Origin: Bacteroidota bacterium
Lineage (GTDB): Bacteria > Bacteroidota > Bacteroidia > AKYH767-A > OLB10
Direction: 5' to 3'
Assembly: GCA_016699635.1 (NCBI GenBank)
Contig: CP064983.1
Coordinates: 930,001-994,000 of the forward strand
DNA length: 64,000 nucleotides
Shown: positions 21,834 to 31,513 of the stretch, piece after piece
Position numbering within the stretch: the stretch's first letter is position 1
Layout of the letters: each line of letters starts with the position of its first letter
The notes under the pieces: generated by a model
Database searches by the model: none
Told to the model about the DNA's origin: nothing
The model's input: the letters and a program-made list of their open reading frames with translations, nothing else
Translations under genes and position numbers: made by a program

Positions 21834-22807
21834 TGCCAAAAGTTACTATAGATGGTCACACCATCGAAGTTCCTGAAGGAACAACCATACTGGAAGCAGC
21901 CCGAAAAATAGGTGGTGATATTGTGCCACCAACAATGTGCTATTATTCCAAATTGAAAACGTCAGGTGGTTATTGCCGCACTTGTTTGGTTAAAGTAAGT
22001 AAAGGCTCTGAAAAAGATCCGCGACCAATGCCAAAACCTGTTGCATCGTGCAGACAGACTGTAATGGATGGTATGGAAGTACAAAACATTACATCGCCTG
22101 AAATTTTAGATGCACGCGCAGGAGTAGTTGAGTTTTTATTAATCAATCACCCTCTTGATTGCCCGGTTTGTGATCAGGCAGGAGAATGTAATCTTCAGGA
22201 TTTAAGTTACGAGCATGGCCATGAAGTGTCACGTCTTGATTTCAGGAAAAGAACTTTTCCGATGATAGATATTGGCGATAAAATTAAACTGCACATGAAC
22301 CGATGTATCATGTGTTATCGCTGTGTGAAAGTTGCTGAGCAATTATGTCCTGAAAGAGTTCATGGTGTTTTAAACAGAGGATGGGATTCAGAAATATCTA
22401 CCTACATTGAACAAGCTGTTGACAATGAGTGGAGCGGAAACATGATTGATGTTTGTCCTGTTGGTGCATTAACCGATAAAACATTCCGTTTCAAAAGTCG
22501 TGTGTGGTTTACCAAACCTGTAGATGCACATCGCGACTGCCCAACATGTTCAGGCAAAGTTGTATTATGGTATCAGGGAGAAGAAGTGCTTCGTGTTACA
22601 GGCAGAAAAGATCAATGGGGAGAAGTGGATGAATTTATTTGTAATGAATGTCGCTTCGATAAGAAAAAAACAAGCGACTGGGTTATTGAAGGGCCACGTC
22701 ACATTGACCGCCATTCAGTAATCTCACAAAATCATTACGAAGAGTTGAAAAAAACTGAAGCAGGATTTATCACGTCAGAAAAATTAGGAGAAAAAGCACA
22801 TAATTAA
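21833..22807 (+). CDS. nuoG: NADH-quinone oxidoreductase subunit G, short form
   Basis: 324 residues. The N-terminal [2Fe-2S] ferredoxin domain has MCYYS and YCRTC. The His/Cys-ligated cluster region is HPLDCPVCDQAGEC. The [4Fe-4S] cysteines are in RCIMCYRCV and VCPVG, and extra cysteine pairs DCPTC and CNEC lie near residues 240-265. The large C-terminal molybdopterin-oxidoreductase-like domain of the E. coli protein (about 900 residues) is absent. Short NuoG proteins are usual in Bacteroidota, so this is not a truncation. Confidence 0.92.
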   Translation: MPKVTIDGHTIEVPEGTTILEAARKIGGDIVPPTMCYYSKLKTSGGYCRTCLVKVSKGSEKDPRPMPKPVASCRQTVMDGMEVQNITSPEILDARAGVVEFLLINHPLDCPVCDQAGECNLQDLSYEHGHEVSRLDFRKRTFPMIDIGDKIKLHMNRCIMCYRCVKVAEQLCPERVHGVLNRGWDSEISTYIEQAVDNEWSGNMIDVCPVGALTDKTFRFKSRVWFTKPVDAHRDCPTCSGKVVLWYQGEEVLRVTGRKDQWGEVDEFICNECRFDKKKTSDWVIEGPRHIDRHSVISQNHYEELKKTEAGFITSEKLGEKAHN

Positions 22808-22816
22808 ATTTTAGAA

Positions 22817-23856
22817 ATGGAAGTTTCGGTATTAATATTCAAAACAGTTTTTGTAATTGCTGTCTTTCTGGTTTCATTGCTGATAGCCATGTATTCGACC
22901 TATGCAGAAAGAAAGGTGGCGGCATTTTTACAAGACAGAGTTGGTCCTAACCGTGCAGGGCCATTCGGTATTCTTCAGCCATTAGCTGATGGTGTAAAAA
23001 TGTTTATGAAAGAAGAAATTATTCCATCACATGCCGATAAAGCATTGTTTATATTAGGTCCAAGCCTGATGATGCTTACAGCTTGTATGACAGGTGTCGT
23101 AATTCCATGGGGCGATACTTTAATTATCAATGGAAAAGAATACTTTATGCATATTACCGATGTAAACATTGGTGTACTATATATTTTCGGTGTGGTTTCT
23201 ATTGGTGTTTACGGTATAATGATTGGCGGATGGGCATCAAACAACAAATACTCTCTGCTTGGTTCGGTTCGTGCATCGTCACAAATGATCAGTTATGAAC
23301 TTGCAATGGGAATGTCAATCATTGCATTGATAATGGTTACAGGCACTTTGAGTGTTCGTGAAATTGTTGTTCAGCAGCAGGGCTTTCACTGGAATGTATT
23401 TTATCAGCCATTAGGATTTTTAATTTTTCTGATTTGTGCTTTTGCAGAATGTAACCGTACACCGTTTGATTTACCGGAATGCGAAACAGAGTTGGTTGGA
23501 GGCTATCACACAGAATACTCTTCGATGAAACTTGGCTTCTATTTATTTGCCGAGTACATCAATATGTTTATTTCATCTGCTGTTATTTCTGCACTTTATT
23601 TTGGCGGATTCAACATGCCATTTATCAGTGAACTTGGATTATCGCATAATGCATTGACATTGCTAGGTGTATTATTCTATTTTATAAAAATATTCTTCTT
23701 TATCTTTTCTTTATGTGGGTAAGGTGGACAATACCCCGCTTCCGATACGATCAGTTGATGAACCTTGGTTGGAAAATGCTCATTCCATTATCTATTCTAA
23801 ACGTTTTGCTGACCGGTGTGTTCTTGTTATGGAAAAACGGACTGTTTCATTTTTAA
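22817..23856 (+). CDS. nuoH: NADH-quinone oxidoreductase subunit H, one frameshift
   Basis: Membrane subunit with about eight helices, contacts the quinone channel. Signatures are [19 protein letters not shown] and [20 protein letters not shown]. The frame breaks near 23712, where one T is missing from a T run. The correct frame continues [20 protein letters not shown] and ends FHF at 23856. With the break repaired it has about 346 residues, full length. It is followed 14 bases later by the inserted Zeta-toxin-like gene rather than by nuoI. Confidence 0.93.
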
Positions 23857-23870
23857 GCATCAGATGAAAA

Positions 23871-24440
23871 GTGACAAAAGAATTATTAATAGTAGGAGGA
23901 CCAAATGGAAGTGGTAAAACAACTTTTGCAAAATCGTTCTTACAGGAATATAAATACGAATTTTTAAATGCAGATGAAATTGCAAGAGAATTATCAAATG
24001 ATGGTAGCAGGGCAGGAAATATTTCATCAGGAAAAGAATACTTTAAACGGATAGAAAAATTAAAAGCAAAAAATAAAAACATCATTCTTGAATCAACTTT
24101 GTCAGGTTTGTTTCTGAGAAAATTGATCAGAGAGTTTAAAAAGAAAGATTACAGTATAAAAATTGTTTTTATAGTATTAAATGCTCCGGAACAATGTATA
24201 GGAAGGATAAAACATAGAGTTGAAACAGGAGGACATTTTGTACCAGATGATGATGTTAGGAGAAGGTTTACAAGAGGGAAAAACAACTTCTGGAAAATTT
24301 ATAAAGATTTGGTTGAAGACTGGAAATTATTTAACAACACAGAATCAGGATTTGAGATAATAGCAGCCGGAGAGAAGAATAAATATGACATTGTCAATCA
24401 ATCATTATTTGATTTATTTATAAAAGATATTGAAAAATGA
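23871..24440 (+). CDS. Zeta-toxin-like P-loop kinase (COG4185-type) inserted in the nuo operon
   Basis: 189 residues from a GTG start (an ATG at 23864 is out of frame). The Walker A motif GGPNGSGKTT is at residues 9-18. LNADEIARELS, the ESTLSG strand and GGHFVPDDDVRRRFTRG follow in the order seen in COG4185 'predicted ABC-type ATPase / Zeta toxin' proteins. Relatives of Zeta toxins phosphorylate UDP-N-acetylglucosamine, but activity of this branch is not established. The stop overlaps the next small gene by four bases (ATGA). Codon use is noticeably richer in AAA and GAA than the flanking nuo genes. The pair separates nuoH from nuoI and looks like an acquired module. Confidence 0.8.
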   Translation: MTKELLIVGGPNGSGKTTFAKSFLQEYKYEFLNADEIARELSNDGSRAGNISSGKEYFKRIEKLKAKNKNIILESTLSGLFLRKLIREFKKKDYSIKIVFIVLNAPEQCIGRIKHRVETGGHFVPDDDVRRRFTRGKNNFWKIYKDLVEDWKLFNNTESGFEIIAAGEKNKYDIVNQSLFDLFIKDIEK

Positions 24441-24652
24441 AAAGTAGTAAGTTTAAGAATTATAAAAACAGCAATTTGTTTAAAGAAGCATTGGAATTTG
24501 CAGCCATCGGTAACCGGGGTGTGCAATTAGCAATGATTGATTCTAAAAAAAGAAAAATACCAACTGTTTTCGGAATCATGGATATGGTTTTTTACAGACT
24601 GCCAGATGGTTCTATAACTACAAAATCACCATTCAAAAAAAGAAAAAAGTAA
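24437..24652 (+). CDS. Small basic partner of the Zeta-toxin-like gene (putative antitoxin-like protein)
   Basis: 71 residues, very basic (11 Lys in the last half). The layout is an N-terminal helix (LFKEALEFAAIGNRGVQLAM) followed by a short beta-like segment VFYRLPDGSITTKSPF. It is translationally coupled to the upstream kinase by an ATGA overlap. Small downstream partners of this shape accompany other COG4185 genes. An antitoxin role is inferred from position and size only. I do not recognise a named family. Confidence 0.55.
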   Translation: MKSSKFKNYKNSNLFKEALEFAAIGNRGVQLAMIDSKKRKIPTVFGIMDMVFYRLPDGSITTKSPFKKRKK

Positions 24653-24696
24653 ACAACATTCATTACATTTGTAAACGGTTATTATTATAATTAATC

Positions 24697-25239
24697 ATGT
24701 TAACCAATAGAAGTAAAGTAGTAGTCAACAAAGAAATGACATTTGCAGAGAAGATATACATTCCTGCAATTGTAGCAGGACTGATGATTACTATTAAACA
24801 TTTTTTCAAGAAAAAAGCAACTATTAATTTTCCTGAGCAACAAAAGCCAATAAGTGAAGTTTGGCGCGGCCTGCATGTTCTGAAACGCGATGAGCAAGGT
24901 AGAGAAAACTGTACTGCCTGCGGATTGTGTGCAGTAGCCTGCCCTGCTGAAGCCATCACTATGACAGCTGCTGAACGCAAAAAAGGAGAAGAACATTTGT
25001 ACAGAGAAGAAAAATATGCTGCTGTTTATGAAATTAATATGCTGCGCTGTATTTTCTGTGGATTATGCGAAGAAGCCTGCCCGAAAGAAGCAATATTTTT
25101 AACCAACCGCATGACACCATCGGATACTTTGCGCGATAATTTTATTTACGGTAAAGACAAATTGGTTGAAGGTATTGCACCGGAAGAACGAGTAGATATA
25201 AGCTACAGAGCAAGAGCACATAGAAAAGAAGTAGAATGA
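24697..25239 (+). CDS. nuoI: NADH-quinone oxidoreductase subunit I (two [4Fe-4S])
   Basis: 180 residues, ferredoxin-like subunit carrying clusters N6a and N6b. The ligands are CTACGLCAVACPAEAI and CIFCGLCEEACPKEAI. An N-terminal amphipathic helix precedes them. It is preceded by the inserted toxin-like pair and overlaps the next lipoprotein gene by four bases. Confidence 0.95.
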   Translation: MLTNRSKVVVNKEMTFAEKIYIPAIVAGLMITIKHFFKKKATINFPEQQKPISEVWRGLHVLKRDEQGRENCTACGLCAVACPAEAITMTAAERKKGEEHLYREEKYAAVYEINMLRCIFCGLCEEACPKEAIFLTNRMTPSDTLRDNFIYGKDKLVEGIAPEERVDISYRARAHRKEVE

Positions 25240-25559
25240 TGGGTTCTTTGAAAAAACTTTTTTCCGGAGTTATTATCACTTTATCACTCGGCTTAATGTC
25301 TTGCGATAAAGATGTGTGCAGGGATTGCTATTTGGTGCGTTCGATGTTGTGTACCTATACCGACACTACGCTTGCAGCATATATTATACCCGGTGACACC
25401 GTAAAAACTGAGCAGCAATGCGATAAAGAAAAAGATTTTAAAGACGATAAATTCAAGGAAGAAAAATACGAATATGATTCACCAAGCATGTTTTATCCCA
25501 ATTACAATGTACATGTAGTTGTGACTGACATATATCATTGCCCGGAAAAAACAAATTAA
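25236..25559 (+). CDS. Orphan small lipoprotein inside the nuo operon
   Basis: 107 residues with a lipoprotein signal peptide. The lipobox is LMSC, cysteine near residue 23. The mature part is Cys- and Lys/Asp/Glu-rich, with a CRDC pair, later single cysteines in MLCTY, QQCDK and YHCPE, and a charged stretch KDFKDDKFKEEKYEYD. I recognise no family. It overlaps the end of nuoI (ATGATGG), so it is co-translated with complex I. A complex I accessory role is possible, but so is simple insertion. Confidence 0.6.
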   Translation: MMGSLKKLFSGVIITLSLGLMSCDKDVCRDCYLVRSMLCTYTDTTLAAYIIPGDTVKTEQQCDKEKDFKDDKFKEEKYEYDSPSMFYPNYNVHVVVTDIYHCPEKTN

Positions 25560-25622
25560 TCAATAGCAAATAATCAATTAAAACAATAATTTCGCACCAG
25601 TTTTTCATTCTATAATACTAAC

Positions 25623-26120
25623 GTGAGCCAATACGCATTTTACATACTTTCAGCACTTTCGGTAATGAGTGCCTTGTTTACCGTATTTTCTAAAAAGCCG
25701 GTTTACAGTGTATTGTATCTGATATTCTTCTTCTTTACATTATTCGGTCATTATATTCTGCTTAATGCACAATTTCTGGCTGCAGTACATTTAATAGTTT
25801 ATGCAGGTGCTATCATGGTTTTGTTTTTGTTTGTGATTATGATGCTAAACCTTAATAAAGAAATTGAACCCAATAAAAATATTGTTTCAAAATTTGCAGC
25901 CGTCATATCCAGTGGTCTGTTGCTGATTGTAATTGTAAGTGTACTCAAGCATGTGGATGTAGAATCTTCCAAATTGAACTCACAAACAGATATAGGTTTG
26001 GTAGAATCCATTGGACATGTACTATACAATGAATATATGCTGCCATTTGAAATGGTTTCAATATTACTGCTCACTGCATTAATTGGTGCTGTGATGCTTG
26101 GAAAAAAAGAAGTTAAATAA
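25623..26120 (+). CDS. nuoJ: NADH-quinone oxidoreductase subunit J
   Basis: 165 residues, five membrane helices, GTG start. The conserved segment [21 protein letters not shown] is the ND6/NuoJ signature. It ends two bases before nuoK. Confidence 0.93.
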   Translation: MSQYAFYILSALSVMSALFTVFSKKPVYSVLYLIFFFFTLFGHYILLNAQFLAAVHLIVYAGAIMVLFLFVIMMLNLNKEIEPNKNIVSKFAAVISSGLLLIVIVSVLKHVDVESSKLNSQTDIGLVESIGHVLYNEYMLPFEMVSILLLTALIGAVMLGKKEVK

Positions 26121-26121
26121 A

Positions 26122-26429
26122 ATGGAACCGGTTAATATAAATCACTACCTGCTGCTCTCTGCCATACTTTTTTGTATTGGCGTTGCCGGAGTATTATTCA
26201 GACGCAATGCCATAATTATTTTTATGTGTATTGAACTAATGCTTAACTCTGTGAATCTCCTATTGACCGCTTTCAGCAATCAGCATAATGATGCATCGGG
26301 TCAGGTGTTTGTGATTTTTATTATACTGTAGCCGCTGCCGAGGTTGCAGTAGGATTAGCTATTCTGGTTATGATTTATCGTAATGTTAAGTCAACAGATA
26401 TAGATGTTTTAAATAAACTTAAATGGTAG
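26122..26429 (+). CDS. nuoK: NADH-quinone oxidoreductase subunit K, one frameshift
   Basis: About 102 residues, three helices. The start at 26122 gives [17 protein letters not shown], the usual NuoK N-terminus. Conserved [19 protein letters not shown] carries the membrane glutamate. The frame breaks near 26326, where one base is missing; the correct frame continues [20 protein letters not shown] to LKW. Confidence 0.92.
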
Positions 26430-26432
26430 GTA

Positions 26433-28334
26433 ATGGATTTTTTGATATCAGCAATTCCTCTTGTTCCGCTCATCGGTTTTCTGCTTAACGGCATAATCAA
26501 TAAAAAAATGCCGCAAAGTCTTGTAGGCATTATTGCAAGCGGCACTGTTCTATTTTCTTTTTTAATTTCCTGCTATCTCTTTTTGCAAATCAACAATGGC
26601 TCGATTAAGGAATCGTATTATTCCATGTTTTCGTGGATCAATGCAGGTAGCCTCAATCTGGGTCTTTCATTTTTAGTTGATCGCTTATCGGTTATAATGC
26701 TTTTAGTTGTTACCGGTGTAGGCTTTCTGATTCATGTTTATTCTATTGGCTATATGAAACATGATGAAGATTACTCAAGGTTCATGTCATATCTGAATCT
26801 GTTTATCTTTTTCATGCTGCTGCTTGTAATGGGAAGTAACTATGTAGTAATGTTTGCCGGATGGGAAGGTGTTGGTCTTTGCTCCTATTTACTGATAGGT
26901 TTCTGGTTTAAAAACAACGACTATAATAAAGCAGCAAACAAAGCATTCATCATGAATCGTATTGGTGATTTAGGATTTTTACTTGGCTTGTTTTTAATGT
27001 ATCAGACATTTTCATCATTAGAATTTAAAGATGTTTTTGCTGCTGCAGGAAACTATCCTTCAGGTGATGCTACGCTGACTGCAATTGCATTGTTTCTTTT
27101 TATTGGTGCAGTAGGAAAAAGTGCACAAATACCACTCTATACCTGGTTGCCCGATGCCATGGCAGGACCTACACCTGTATCAGCTTTGATACATGCTGCT
27201 ACCATGGTAACTGCCGGTGTTTATATGGTTATTCGCAGCAATGTAATTTATACGCTTGCACCATTTGCAGGAGAGATTGTGGCTGTAATAGGATTAGTAA
27301 CAGCATTGATGGCAGCATCAATAGGTCTTAAACAAAATGACATTAAAAAAGTACTTGCCTACTCTACCGTAAGTCAGTTGGGCTATATGTTTGTAGCATT
27401 AGGTGTTGGTGCTTATACCACTGCTCTGTTTCACGTAGTAACACATGCATTTTTTAAAGCATTGCTTTTCTTATGTGCCGGTAGTGTTATTCATGCCATG
27501 AGTGGCGAACAGGACATCAGACGCATGGGGGGTTTGAAAAAATATTTACCGATAACGCATTTTACTTTCCTGATGGGAGTTTTGGCAATTAGTGGTGTTC
27601 CGTTGTTTAGCGGATTCTTTTCTAAAGACGAAATTCTTGCAGTAACCTGGACTTATTCACCGGTGATGTTTACCATATTAGCAATCACATCGGTACTAAC
27701 TGCAACCTATATGTTCCGTTTATACTGGTTGACTTTTTATGGTGATTTTCGTGGCACACATCATCAGAAAGAGCATCTTCACGAATCACCTTCGAGCATG
27801 ACTGTACCATTAATTATTCTTGCTGTTTTCTCTGTAATAGGAGGTTATATCGGCATGCCGGAATATATCAATGAAAAATTAGGAACGCACCACGTGTTTA
27901 CGCAGTTCCTTAATCCAATTATTTATTCTCCAAAAGAATTTATTTTATCGCATACATTTGAGTTTACTTTGTTGATAGGCACTATAATTGGATTGGCCAT
28001 AATTTATGTTATGACTAAAAATATGTATGTCAGAGATAAAGTGGTGCCTGAAGATGACAGTCAAACAAAATCATTCCAAAAAGTACTTGCCAACAAATAT
28101 TATGTTGATGAATTATACGATATGATAATCAGAAAACCGTTAGAAGCGTTTGGCGAATTGTTTTATAAAATATTTGACATTAGTATCATTGATGGAATTG
28201 TAAATTTTATACCTCGAGCCACAAACCTGACTTCTTCCGGGTTAAGATTATTACAAAACGGAAGTGTTGGATTCTATTTGGTGAGTATGGTCATAGGAAT
28301 CATTTTGATTTTTGTATTTAAAATGCTGCTGTAG
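26433..28334 (+). CDS. nuoL: NADH-quinone oxidoreductase subunit L (antiporter-like)
   Basis: 633 residues, the most distal proton-pumping subunit. The motifs AGWEGVGLCSYLLIGFW and HAATMVTAGVYMVIRS are present, and the C-terminal half carries the lateral helix region. It is intact, with a start three bases after nuoK. Confidence 0.95.
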   Translation: MDFLISAIPLVPLIGFLLNGIINKKMPQSLVGIIASGTVLFSFLISCYLFLQINNGSIKESYYSMFSWINAGSLNLGLSFLVDRLSVIMLLVVTGVGFLIHVYSIGYMKHDEDYSRFMSYLNLFIFFMLLLVMGSNYVVMFAGWEGVGLCSYLLIGFWFKNNDYNKAANKAFIMNRIGDLGFLLGLFLMYQTFSSLEFKDVFAAAGNYPSGDATLTAIALFLFIGAVGKSAQIPLYTWLPDAMAGPTPVSALIHAATMVTAGVYMVIRSNVIYTLAPFAGEIVAVIGLVTALMAASIGLKQNDIKKVLAYSTVSQLGYMFVALGVGAYTTALFHVVTHAFFKALLFLCAGSVIHAMSGEQDIRRMGGLKKYLPITHFTFLMGVLAISGVPLFSGFFSKDEILAVTWTYSPVMFTILAITSVLTATYMFRLYWLTFYGDFRGTHHQKEHLHESPSSMTVPLIILAVFSVIGGYIGMPEYINEKLGTHHVFTQFLNPIIYSPKEFILSHTFEFTLLIGTIIGLAIIYVMTKNMYVRDKVVPEDDSQTKSFQKVLANKYYVDELYDMIIRKPLEAFGELFYKIFDISIIDGIVNFIPRATNLTSSGLRLLQNGSVGFYLVSMVIGIILIFVFKMLL

Positions 28335-29792
28335 ATGAATAATTTATTACTGATAATTTTATTTTTACCACTTGCCGGCATGGCATTGTCGCTGTTGCCT
28401 TCACGTGAAGCGACAGGAAAAACAGCATTTGTATTTTCTCTCATCAGTTTATTGCTTTCAGTTTGCTTGTTTATTCAGTTTGATCCTAATGGTGGAATGC
28501 AGTATGTAATAAATTATGCATGGGTGCCGGATTTAGGAATAAATTTCAAAATAGGTGTTGATGGAATTTCGTTGATGATGATTTTATTGACCAACGTACT
28601 AACACCATTGATTATTCTTTCATCTTTTGGACGCAGAATAGAAAATCCTAAAGGACTTTATGCACTCATTCAACTGATGCAGTTTGCTTTGGTTGGTGTA
28701 TTTATTTCGCTCGATGCATTTCTATTTTACATCTTCTGGGAACTTGCACTATTACCTATTTATTTCATTTGCCTGTTGTGGGGTGGCAAAGACAGAATAC
28801 GAATCACTTTAAAATTTTTCATCTACACCATTACCGGAAGTTTATTAATGCTTGTAGGTTTAATTTACCTCTATCTGCAAACACCTGGAAGTCACACATT
28901 CGATATTCAGGCATTTTATGATTTAACGCTTTCATCACAACAACAGACGTTAGTTTTCTGGTTGATTTTTGTTGCTTTTGCAATAAAGATTCCTGTATTT
29001 CCATTACATAGCTGGCAACCCGACACCTATACCGATGCACCAACACAAGGCACGATGTTACTTTCCGGTATCATGCTAAAAATGGGTCTTTATGGTGTGT
29101 TAAGATGGTTACTGCCTATTGTTCCCGGAGCATCAGCAGATAATGCATTTATTGTAATGTTACTTGGAATCATCGGTGTGGTTTATGCTTCATGCATTGC
29201 CATAGTTCAAAAAGATTTTAAACGGATGATTGCTTATGCATCTATTGCACACGTGGGTTTAATTACTGCCGGATTATTCACTTTAAAAGTTGAAGCGCTT
29301 GAAGGTGCAGTATTTCAAATGCTCAGTCACGGTATTAATGCTGTTGGATTATTCTTTATAGCTGATATGTTGATGAGCAGATTAAAAACACATAACATGA
29401 GTGAAATGGGTGGCATTGCAAATAACAATTCTCTGTTTGCTGTTCTGTTTATGATAGTATTATTAGGCACGGTAGCACTTCCGTTAACTAATGGTTTTGT
29501 TGGAGAGTTTCTGTTGCTTACAGGAATTTATCAGTTTAAAGCGTGGATGGCAATATTTGGCGGATTGACAATCATACTCGGTGCAGTATATATGTTCAGA
29601 AGCTATCAGGCTATCATGCTTGGCAGCCGTCATCTGAATGAAGGAGAGTTTCATCCAATGACATTGAGTGAAAAAACAGTTTTAGGAACTATAGCATTCT
29701 TGGTTATTTTATTAGGTGTGTATCCATCTTTTCTGATGAATGCAGCAGCACCAAGTATAAAATCGCTGTTAATGATTATTAATGCAGGATAA
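28335..29792 (+). CDS. nuoM: NADH-quinone oxidoreductase subunit M (antiporter-like)
   Basis: 485 residues, 14 predicted helices. The segments FWELALLPIYFICLLWG and FPLHSWQPDTYTDAPTQGT are the family signatures, with conserved proton-channel residues. It begins immediately after the nuoL stop. Confidence 0.95.
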   Translation: MNNLLLIILFLPLAGMALSLLPSREATGKTAFVFSLISLLLSVCLFIQFDPNGGMQYVINYAWVPDLGINFKIGVDGISLMMILLTNVLTPLIILSSFGRRIENPKGLYALIQLMQFALVGVFISLDAFLFYIFWELALLPIYFICLLWGGKDRIRITLKFFIYTITGSLLMLVGLIYLYLQTPGSHTFDIQAFYDLTLSSQQQTLVFWLIFVAFAIKIPVFPLHSWQPDTYTDAPTQGTMLLSGIMLKMGLYGVLRWLLPIVPGASADNAFIVMLLGIIGVVYASCIAIVQKDFKRMIAYASIAHVGLITAGLFTLKVEALEGAVFQMLSHGINAVGLFFIADMLMSRLKTHNMSEMGGIANNNSLFAVLFMIVLLGTVALPLTNGFVGEFLLLTGIYQFKAWMAIFGGLTIILGAVYMFRSYQAIMLGSRHLNEGEFHPMTLSEKTVLGTIAFLVILLGVYPSFLMNAAAPSIKSLLMIINAG

Positions 29793-29817
29793 TGTTTAAA
29801 AATAAATTAATCTAATT

Positions 29818-31194
29818 GTGAATAGCATCGTTACACTTTCTATAGTCGGCATTGCAGCCATGCTTTCAGAAGTTTTTAAACTGAAGCGCATAATGTACAC
29901 GCTGGTGATTGCCGGTTTAGTTGTTGCATTAGGTTTTTCAATAAACGACTGGAATAATTTCGGTTCGTACTTCAATCAGATGGTAATGGTTGACAGTTTT
30001 TCTATAGTTTTTTCATCACTCATGATTGTAACAACCTTGTTGTGGATGATTATGTCGCGTAGTTACTTTAGTAGTGATAGTAGCATGAGCGAGCATTTTG
30101 CACTCATCGTTTTTGCACTCACCGGTGGTGTGATGATGACAACTTTTTCAAACATGTCCATGCTTTTCTTGGATTGGAGATATTGTCGTTTGCACTTTAC
30201 ATCATGGCCGGAAGTGACAAAACCAATATCAAGAGTAACGAAGCTGCCATGAAATATTTTATCATGGGTTCGTTTGCAACAGGCTTTCTACTTTTTGGAA
30301 TTACACTGATTTATGGAGCAACATCATCTTTCAACATTCAGGAAATTGCAAACTATACACAACAAAATAAAGATGCACTACCTGCTTTTTTTAAAGTTGG
30401 TGTGTTGATGATATTAATTGGTCTGTCATTTAAAATTGCTGCTGCACCTTTTCATTTCTGGACACCTGATGTGTATGATGGTGCGCCAACATTAGTGACA
30501 GCGTTTATGGCATCTGTAGTAAAGACAGCAGCCTTTGCTATGATTTACAGATTATTTGTTTCATGCTTTATTTCTATCTATGATTTCTGGACACCGGTTT
30601 TTGCTGTTCTGTCAGCCATAACCATGCTGGCCGGAAATATCACAGCGGTTTATCAAACAAGTCTCAAACGTATGCTTGCTTATTCCAGTGTTGCACATGC
30701 AGGCTACATGCTCATGGCATTGGCAGCACCGGGCATTGCTTCAAAAAATGCATTGCTGTTTTATCTGGCAGCCTATTCACTTTCTGCATTAGGTGCATTT
30801 AATCTTCTTTACTCAGTACATAAAGTTACAGGAAACGAAGGAATAAAAGCTGTGAAAGGTTTGTTTTATAAGCATCCTGTATCTGCTATTATGTTGACTA
30901 TTTGTATGCTGAGCATGGCAGGTATTCCTCCTGTTGCAGGATTTTTTCGGAAAATATTATTTGTTTACGGCAGCACTAAAAGAAAATCTTCTGTGGTTGG
31001 TTCTTATTGCAATATTAAGTTCACTTATCGGAATATATTTTTACTTTAAAGTTATCATTGCAGCCTTTCAACAACCTGAAACAGAAAACACTGGCTACTG
31101 CGAAAGACCATCCGACCTTGCCGTATTGGGCATTTGCGCAGTGCTTTCATTAATTCTAGGTATCGCCCCTCAACTAATTTCAGGATTGCTCTGA
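29818..31194 (+). CDS. nuoN: NADH-quinone oxidoreductase subunit N, two frameshifts
   Basis: About 459 residues from a GTG start. The antiporter-like core includes AAPFHFWTPDVYDGAPT and YSSVAHAGYMLMAL. The frame breaks near 30171 (one G missing; GLEILSFALYIMAG expected) and near 30947 (one extra T; GFFGKYYLFTAAL expected). It is the last gene of the nuo operon; the next gene is on the other strand. Confidence 0.92.
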
Positions 31195-31235
31195 TAATAC
31201 ATTTTACTTACCGAGTAAAAGCTTTCAGATAAACT

Positions 31236-31319
31236 CTACTTTTTCTTCCAATTGTACTTCAGTCCAAGTGTAAACCATTTTTCCCGGAATTGGCACATCA
31301 TTTCACCTGTCTTGTAAAG
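31236..31319 (-). pseudogene. C-terminal remnant of an outer-membrane-protein-like gene
   Basis: A short minus-strand frame closed by TAG at 31236 reads YKTGEMMCQFREKWFTLGL, then KYNWKKK. The alternating aromatic C-terminus resembles the end of a beta-barrel outer membrane protein. There is no upstream gene body, so this is at most a remnant. The surrounding 31195-31513 otherwise holds only a hairpin. Confidence 0.25.
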
Positions 31320-31431
31320 TCATAGCTTAATTACCTGCAATGGATTTTGGTGAAACGGTAATGAATCAACTTTACGCTTCCGTCAGTAATGAATTATTGT
31401 TTTCAATTTGCAAATCATCCTGCTAATAAAT

Positions 31432-31467
31432 AAAAACACCATCAATAGAATTACTGATGGTGCTTTT
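31432..31467 (-). terminator. Hairpin with flanking A and T runs, probable bidirectional terminator
   Basis: CACCATCA (31437-31444) pairs with TGATGGTG (31455-31462). An A-rich arm precedes it and TTTT follows, so a U-tract exists on both strands. It lies between convergent nuoN and the minus-strand T9SS fragment. Confidence 0.6.
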
Positions 31468-31513
31468 GAGTTGGTTAATAAACTTTCAACATGTTTAAAA
31501 CATTGTAGAATAG

